A model generated the notes under the pieces. That model was not told the origin of the DNA. It saw nothing but the letters and a program-made list of their open reading frames with translations, and did not search any database. Made by a program: the position numbers and the translations under genes. DNA of 64,000 nucleotides from Alisma plantago-aquatica (Eukaryota > Streptophyta > Magnoliopsida > Alismatales > Alismataceae), in assembly GCA_963693085.1 (NCBI GenBank), contig OY856411.1:1346799050-1346863049 (forward strand), written 5' to 3'. This document shows, one piece after another, positions 57,527 through 64,000 of this stretch. The stretch's first letter is position 1; every line of letters begins with the position of its first letter.

Positions 57527-59829
57527 GCAAGTTTCTACATTTTAAAACCACTGTATAATTTATGATATCAACACATTATTGAGGCTATCATAAGCACTCA
57601 CTGATTAGCTACAATTTTTTGGCTTGTTATTTCGGGAGTAATTTCTGTAGTTATCACAAGGTAATTGGTCTTTCTTTTGATATTTTCTTGCACCAGTGAA
57701 ACAACTTCTCTTAAATGGTATAGTGTGATTTTCATACGACTAGAATGAATCATGGAATATGTCTACCCAATACATAGTTTGACAAATTTAAGGTTTAATA
57801 TACTGTTTGCCTATAGTAATTGCCTTTTTTCTATTCTTATAGGAAGTCAGTTGTCATTTTCCTTATTTTTATATGTTGAGGGTCTCGGGAAATTGTATTT
57901 TCTCTATACGCTGAAAAGGGTGATAGCATGAGCCATAGTCCCTAAATCCTACCTCGTTTTCCTACATGGGACCAAAACAAGTTTCCTAAACCTATAGCTT
58001 ATGCAGTCATATTTCTTCCATCACCAGGCAACCACTGTCCCAAATTTTGCCTCTTGCTGCCATCTCTTAAACAAGAACTCGCATAGTTTCCGTAGTGTAT
58101 TTCTTAATTTTTTTGCTTTTCAAGTTCTACAGCTCTAACCGCATACATTGCCGATCCAGTACCTCTATCACCTGCGGATTCAAGAACCAAATGACACCAC
58201 TTGGTCTCATCAAACATCATAGAGGCCTTAATCGACCAATCCTGATTTTCTGATTAAACAACAGCAGTAAATTCCAAGTTTGATCACTCCGTGTGGACAG
58301 ATCTTAAATTTGACCATTGCAACTCTTCCAGAACAAGTAACTTACACCTCCTTTACGCATTAGAGTGACTGGTGACAGAAAAGGCAATGCCCCCATCAAC
58401 AATTATTAGGATAACTCATTGGTTCCCATTTGCCACTTCTTTGGTTGTTGTTCTCATCTCTGTCCTGTGTCCACCACCGTTCAGACGTCTACTTACATGA
58501 GTCGCAAGGCCACTGGGAAAGGTTCCTGAAATCTGTGCAATTTTTGTGGCAGAAGCAACTATCCCAGTGCTGAATACGCATGCAACCCTGACTTTGCAAC
58601 ATTGATTGTGATGCATGCATCTCTAACTTTTATGTGTGCTTCCCACATGAGAATGCCAATCAGGCCCATAAGTATTAAGAAAATATGGCTCAAAGAAAAT
58701 AAATTTTGAGCTGCGGTTTCTTTTTGAGCCATGTTTCACCCTGAAGTTAAGCCACACCATTCTGTTTTGAACCTGGTTAGCTCCTAAGCCTTGTTTTTCA
58801 GATCAGGTCTCATTTCTTTATGAATATACAAAAAATGTTCTTTCTCTTATGCAACAACTTCTTGCTTGATCACACCTAATAGTTTTGTTTTTTGAAATAG
58901 ACATGCGATAGGATATATGCTCCTCCATTTCTTGACTTCACTAGCATATTCAAATTCCTTTGACATGCTTCTGAAGAGTCTTTTGGGTCTAATGTTGTAA
59001 CGATGGGGTGAGGGGCTGTAACTTCCATTTTGTATATGTCATTATATCCTCCTTTTTTATGTTATGAAAAGATTGTGGGGGTGCGTGTACGACTGTATGT
59101 TGAGAAAGGAGTAATTTAGAATCTTATCCAACTTGATTTAATCCAATGTTAGCGTCATGGGGAGCTAATTGAGAGGAATGGGAGTGAGGGAAAGAGAAAA
59201 TAATGAAAGCTGAGAGGAGAGGATGCAGAGAGAATCCACTACTACCATGTATTGGCCTAGTGCTTATCTTTTTTTCTTACACGAATACAAGACTTCTTTA
59301 GGAGATAAGGCGAACCCAAATTATAAGATCTTTTTAACAACATTGCTGAACTATGGGCATGATATCGCTTTGAGGCATTGGCAAAACTTGGCGAACTTCT
59401 CTTTGACCTTGTCTCTTTTTTTCCCAAGTCTTATATAGATGGAGAATTCCGATGCATGGCTTGAGATCGGGTACGCTTCTGTGCTCTCTTTTGAATATGT
59501 CATAGGCTTGTATTTTCTCTTGGGTCAAACAAACACATCTTTTTGGGATTTCTCTTTTAGTTATATACTTTGTATTTTAGGATACTACAACATTTGGGAC
59601 TGCTTTCTATGAGCAACTGCAACTTTAACTGCCTACTATTTTTATCTAGTTAGATACTTTTTCTCGTGTAGTGATATAGTCGTTAGGTAATGAGACTTTG
59701 GATATCCATATTATACTAGGCTTGATTGCTCTTTACAAAATTTGTTAGAAAGACTCTATAGATCTTGTCTTCGTCTTTGATGATAAACTGGAAAGGGCTT
59801 CTTAGGAGAAACACTAGAGGAAAGAGTAG
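57527..59829. other. Intron 3 or 3' flank; possible 21-nt micro-exon at 57697-57717
   Basis: If the GC donor at 57527 is used, TTGCACCAG at 57688-57696 is a plausible acceptor. The next 21 nt keep the frame (SETTSLK) up to GGTATAG, a possible donor. This is an inference from splice signals only. I see nothing else supportable in the region. Confidence 0.3.
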
Positions 59830-60320
59830 AGACTGAAAAGGATTAATGGTAGGTGAACGAAAATACATGGTCAAATAGAAACTTAGACAAAAGTGACCTA
59901 GACTCAGAGAAGTAAGGAGAGCCCTCAAAGCATCCAACACGATCAAAGCAACACTAACCCTTATGACCATGGAAATCTAAGGAAAACACACTTTACCACA
60001 CGTGGAGACATTGTATCTCATCTTGGGTGTAAGTCCTAAGCAAATCATGTACACACAAAAATACGTCATGGCAATGCAAAAAGAGGTGCATTAGGATACA
60101 ATATGGTGTGTGGTAGAATTGTGTAAAACAAAACAAGGTATTCAATTAATCAGGAAGGATACAATAAGAAGGGCTTCATGCCAAAATTGTTTTGGACATG
60201 AGAGTGCAACAAAATGGTACTGGCAATATCAACCAAGTAAGAGTTCTTGCACTCTATCACCCCGTTTTGTTGTGGAGTGTATGAATAAGAGGTTTGGTCG
60301 AGAGCATCATTGATGCCACA
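59830..60320 (-). pseudogene. Ty1/copia integrase relic
   Basis: On the minus strand YTPQQNGVIECKNSYLVDIAS appears near 60270-60210, matching the copia integrase signature TPQQNGVVERKNR. It is followed by NNFGMKPFLL, where W-x-E-A is usual. Further along, LTPKMRYNVSTCGKVCF (about 60030-59980) fits the region around K-C-V-F-L-G-Y. Stops and frameshifts are numerous. No RT remains. Confidence 0.65.
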
Positions 60321-60340
60321 TAAAATCTCATGATCCTTTT

Positions 60341-60523
60341 TGTTGGGGAGTCTTATTGTTTAGCTAATTAAGTTAATGTGTCTATTTGTAATGCAACCAA
60401 AGTATGTTTGGGCCTAGTAGGGTTTTTTAGTTTGTAATGCTTAGAGGGGGAATGCCTGTCTAACTAAACAAGAAACACAACAGAAGTTTTCAACTATTGC
60501 TATTTTCTACATGGTATCATAGC
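60341..60523 (+). mobile_element. Copia LTR with PBS
   Basis: The LTR at 60341-60511 reads TGTTGGGGAGTC ... TTTTCTACA and is followed by TGGTATCATAGC (PBS with one change). The matching LTR was not found in the window. Confidence 0.65.
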
Positions 60524-62403
60524 AATTGTTCCTATGCCCCTAACCGTAAGAGAGAAAAGCAGAAAAAGAGTGATGTAGAACATCCTGGTCATCCAAAGTC
60601 TAACTAGAGTTTGGCGCCTCTTGATTAGTGTGCCATATTGCCATGAGTCATCCTTTATTTATAGTTGTCTGTTATTAAGTTGTTGTTGTGTCTTTGTTTC
60701 CTAAGGGTTTATTATGCAATTGTTCCAATTTTTAGGATCTAAGAGTAATATTAGAGACTGACTTGTAAGTTGTTAAGTACTTAGTTTTGCATATTGTTTC
60801 AATAGGTTCATTAGCAGAAATAAGCTAATTAAGGTTTCCCACGAGTTTTTTATATAAACCTACGCGCGGGGGTCTTGTCTGGAAAAGTTGAACTATATGA
60901 TTAGTTCTGTTTTGCAAAGTGAGTTGCATCATTTGGTCTTAGAGGCTAAGATTTAAACCCTAGGTCTAGGATTCTAGGTAAGACTAAAAACCCTACGCAT
61001 GACCAAACCCACCTATCCACACCAATTGACCTCCCAAGCCCTAGGTCCGAGAGCCATCACTACCCTCCATTCGATCTAAACCCTAGGATAGATCCAATCC
61101 TACCCACCAAAAAAAGACTTTTGTTCTTCGTGAACAGTGCGCCATAGCATTGTTCATCACCCCCAAAAAAATTCTTCCTCTATATTTATGTCAAGATCCC
61201 TCTCAACCTGTTCCTACCTCCCACAATTTTCTTGATATCCCTGTTTCCCCTTCCCTTTCTTTTCTTTCGATCTTTAGCTTAACAGTAGCCGTTGTAGCAC
61301 CATCGGCCTCATAGAGCTTCCTGGCCCCAACATTGTCAACTTTGGTGGCTATTACTGCCGCACTTCCCTTCCTTGGGGGTGTAGCGGCCCCCAGGTAAGG
61401 AGTTCTACCCCCGTTGGTCCTCTAGAGAGACGTAGAACTTCTTATTAGACTAACTGTGATGGCCAACACGTCAACTGCTTCGAGTGGCCCAATCTTTCTC
61501 TCCTTTTTAGAGTGATTATAACATAGGACCACTGCTATCAGAGGCACCCATGAACCCTCTAGGCTCTCCCAAGGCCCCATGACCATTGGATCCTGAGCTA
61601 GGAGCAAGGATCTCCACCATACATGCATGTTCTCATGCATGTACTGTAGTGATGTGATTTTTTAATACCCTCAAATTCACTTAGATATAATCCTAGTTTG
61701 TACCTTAACCAACAGTACATATCACCCACAATTGCATAATATCTTATCATAATATAGTTTGGATCAAACCCAAAGTACAACATATAGAATTATCTGATCA
61801 ATGTAACCAATCAAGAACCAATATTTATTATAAAGGGGAGTTGCTGATTAAGCTAAGATTGCAAGAATGAAAAGGCTACACTTAGGTTCTAGTTATTAAA
61901 TGGATGGAAACACTAGGATGGACTCACTACAATATAAACAATCATGAAAAAATATACGTTAAGGCTGGGTAAATCCAATCCTTTCAGAATGGGGATTTGA
62001 TCTAGACAATTATTACTCTACGCTCGCCATTGCATTACCTGGAGGTCATTTTCCCATTGCCTCAGAAAGCACCTGTTTGAAGTTCTCATCAAGTGGTTAG
62101 TAAGAAGTAATCGATATGTTGAATCCTGGCTTCGAAGTTCTGTACATCCAAGACTTGATAAACATGCAAAACTGTTGGCCAAACAAGATTGCAAAACTAT
62201 AGACGGTTGATTCAAAACATGGTTAATTCATATAAACACTGCTGCAGTAGAAAATAACAAAAACGGGTAGCAAGGCTACTCCTCGCACCCTAGCGGGGGG
62301 GGTACTCACTCATCATGGTAAGGTCAAGATAAGCAAGTCAAGAAAGAAACAAAGCGTCATCATTGCAAAGAAACAAAAACAACAAAAGATGAAGGAGGTT
62401 GAC
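60524..62403. other. Leader-like and unassigned DNA
   Basis: The first few hundred bases are probably the internal leader of the LTR element at 60341. A second LTR-like end (TATATAAACC box near 60852) is possible but unproven. Nothing coding was recognised. Confidence 0.4.
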
Positions 62404-63888
62404 ATGGCTTACACAGATACATTATTTGATGTTAGGCCCATAGGTTCTTTTACTGAATCTGATGAATGTGATACAACTTATTCACGTTGTATGTATTGAC
62501 GTGCTATCATAGAATCTCGCAGAAGTGAGTGGGAAAGGGAGGAGGCAACTCGGATTACAAGGAGGTATGAGCTATCTAGTACTGGTGGAGGCAGTGGGAC
62601 TTCACATATTCCTGTTGTTGATCTAGATGACGATGAAGACCGAGTTGGTCATGGTAAAAGAAAGAAAAAAGGCATTGATTCACTTTTTCGATTTGCTAGT
62701 GTGAAATTGAGGAATGTTGATGAGCCAGGGGTTAGGAACCCAAAGGCTAGGCAAAAAAGGCTCAAAGCAATGTTTACTGGTGCAAAAGATAAGGTTGGCA
62801 AGGTAGTGGGTAAGTTCTTCTTTGCTCATGGTATACCTGCACATGTTGCAACTGAACCCTATCTGCAACATATGGTAGATGTGAAAGGGGAGTCTGGTAG
62901 GGGCATCAAGGCCCCCAGTTCATATGAATTAATGAACAAGTATCTTCCACTAGAGAAGAAGGATCTACAAGCATGGATTTTAGACCAAAAACATATGTGG
63001 TCTGAATATGGTGTCACACTTATGTGTGATCGGTGGACTAGTGGAAACAGAAGACAAATTATCAACTTTCATACACATTGTCGTGGATCCACAATTTTTC
63101 TAGACTCTGTTGATGCTTTAGGTGAGGTCAGGAACCACAGATACATAAAGAGACTAATGAAGACATACATGAAGTAGGTTGGTGTAGAGAATGTGGTGCA
63201 GATAGTTACTGATAATGCTTCTGCCTTCAAGAAGGCCGGCGAGAGTTTAATGAAGAAATATCCGGTCTATTGGACACCATGTGCTGCCCACTGCATAAAT
63301 CTCATTCTTAAGGACATGGGCTCAATTGAGTTCATCAAATCTGTTGTCATTGATGGTAGGTTGATCACGGGATTCATCTACAACCATTCTTTTCTGCTAA
63401 ATGCAATGAGGCGACCTGAGTATTGTGGTGGTGATCTGATTAGAACAGGGGCAACTGGATTTGCAACAATTTTTCTTGCCTTACAATCGTTAAAGTCCAA
63501 AAAGGATGGACTTAGGAGGCTCTTCAATGGAGTGGAGTGAACCTCCATGAAGGAGCACAACACCCCGATTGGCAGAAGAATTGAGTTGATTGCCAGCCGA
63601 CCTTTTTGGGATAAGGTTACTAGAGTGCCACGAATAATGGAACCCATTATCAAAGTATTGAGGCTGGTAGATGGTGAAAAAACTGCAACAATGCCTTTCC
63701 TGTATGATGCAATGACCTCAATGGTGGACAATATCAAAGAAGCATCTCCTAGGTCCAATGAGCAATACATAAAAAATTCTGAGAATCGTTGGACAAATAT
63801 ACTTTTGCATCCATTGCATAAAGCAAGTATACATCTCAATTATATTCCAACTTCTAAGTTATTGGTCCAACTCATTGTCTACAAATAA
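62404..63888 (+). pseudogene. hAT-superfamily transposase (DUF659 type), broken
   Basis: One reading frame runs from the ATG at 62404 to 63888 with stops at 62497, 63175 and 63538. An acidic and basic linker (DLDDDED, GKRKKKG) precedes RNPKARQKRLKAMF. The DUF659 region has LMCDRWTSGNRRQIINF, GSTIFLDSVDA, VVQIVTDNASAFKKAG and WTPCAAHCINLILKDMG. It continues FIYNHSFLLNAMR and GATGFATIFLALQSL. These are standard landmarks of plant hAT proteins, with Asp residues of the RNase H-like catalytic core at CDRW and TDNAS. Any BED zinc finger upstream is not recognisable, and the C-terminal dimerisation domain is missing or beyond the window. No frameshift is needed, so decay by point mutation is recent. 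Confidence 0.85.
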
Positions 63889-64000
63889 AATGTCATTCTT
63901 ATTTCCTTATTTACATTTGTGACAACTTACTATTTGAATCCGAGGTTCCAATACTCATGAACACTAGGCTTGAATGCGCCTCTAATGAATGCAGTGAGAG

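Overview
This window is nuclear DNA of a flowering plant. The evidence is a spliced gene with canonical introns and a layered set of plant-type transposable elements: Ty3/gypsy-like and Ty1/copia-like LTR elements primed by initiator tRNA-Met, an L1-type LINE, a tRNA-derived SINE, hAT elements and Helitron-like ends. The heavy nesting points to a TE-rich, probably large genome. I could not fix the species. There is no bacterial, organellar, rRNA, tRNA or CRISPR feature.

Only one host gene is supported, on the + strand. It encodes a predicted mitochondrial or plastid RRM protein. Exon 1 (18851-19376) has a presequence-like N-terminus and an acidic stretch. Exon 2 (24954-25161) holds most of the RRM. 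Exon 3 (57092-57526 or to 57545) completes the RRM and adds a basic, Ser-rich tail. Splice phases agree at both junctions. Intron 1 is 5.6 kb. Intron 2 is about 31.9 kb and holds nearly all the elements in the middle of the window. A degenerate copy of the start of exon 3 lies inside intron 2.

Layout. 1-9069: a minus-oriented non-coding element with LTRs of about 3.0 kb, arranged internal-LTR-internal-LTR, followed by a 1,678-bp tandem duplication of its LTR end plus flank (to 10880). 10881-18655: AT-rich DNA with an RNase H relic, degenerate repeats and two abutting Helitron-like ends. 19377-24953 (intron 1): several tandem duplications, including a doubled copia RNase H relic. 25162-57091 (intron 2): four 398-bp repeats; a gag-only copia element with three LTRs and two internals inside one TCCTG target duplication; a TIR element; a SINE; a composite TRIM/copia element containing a hAT-like element; an L1 LINE; and a non-coding copia-like element with a CTCAT target duplication. 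57546-64000: unassigned DNA, copia integrase and LTR relics, and a broken hAT (DUF659) transposase.

None of the element genes forms a working set. Every transposon gene seen has a stop, a frameshift, or lacks its partner genes. The most noteworthy items are the giant intron, the two three-LTR or multi-LTR arrays, a CpG-rich hairpin motif repeated through the gag-only element, and an element whose two ends carry LTRs of different families.
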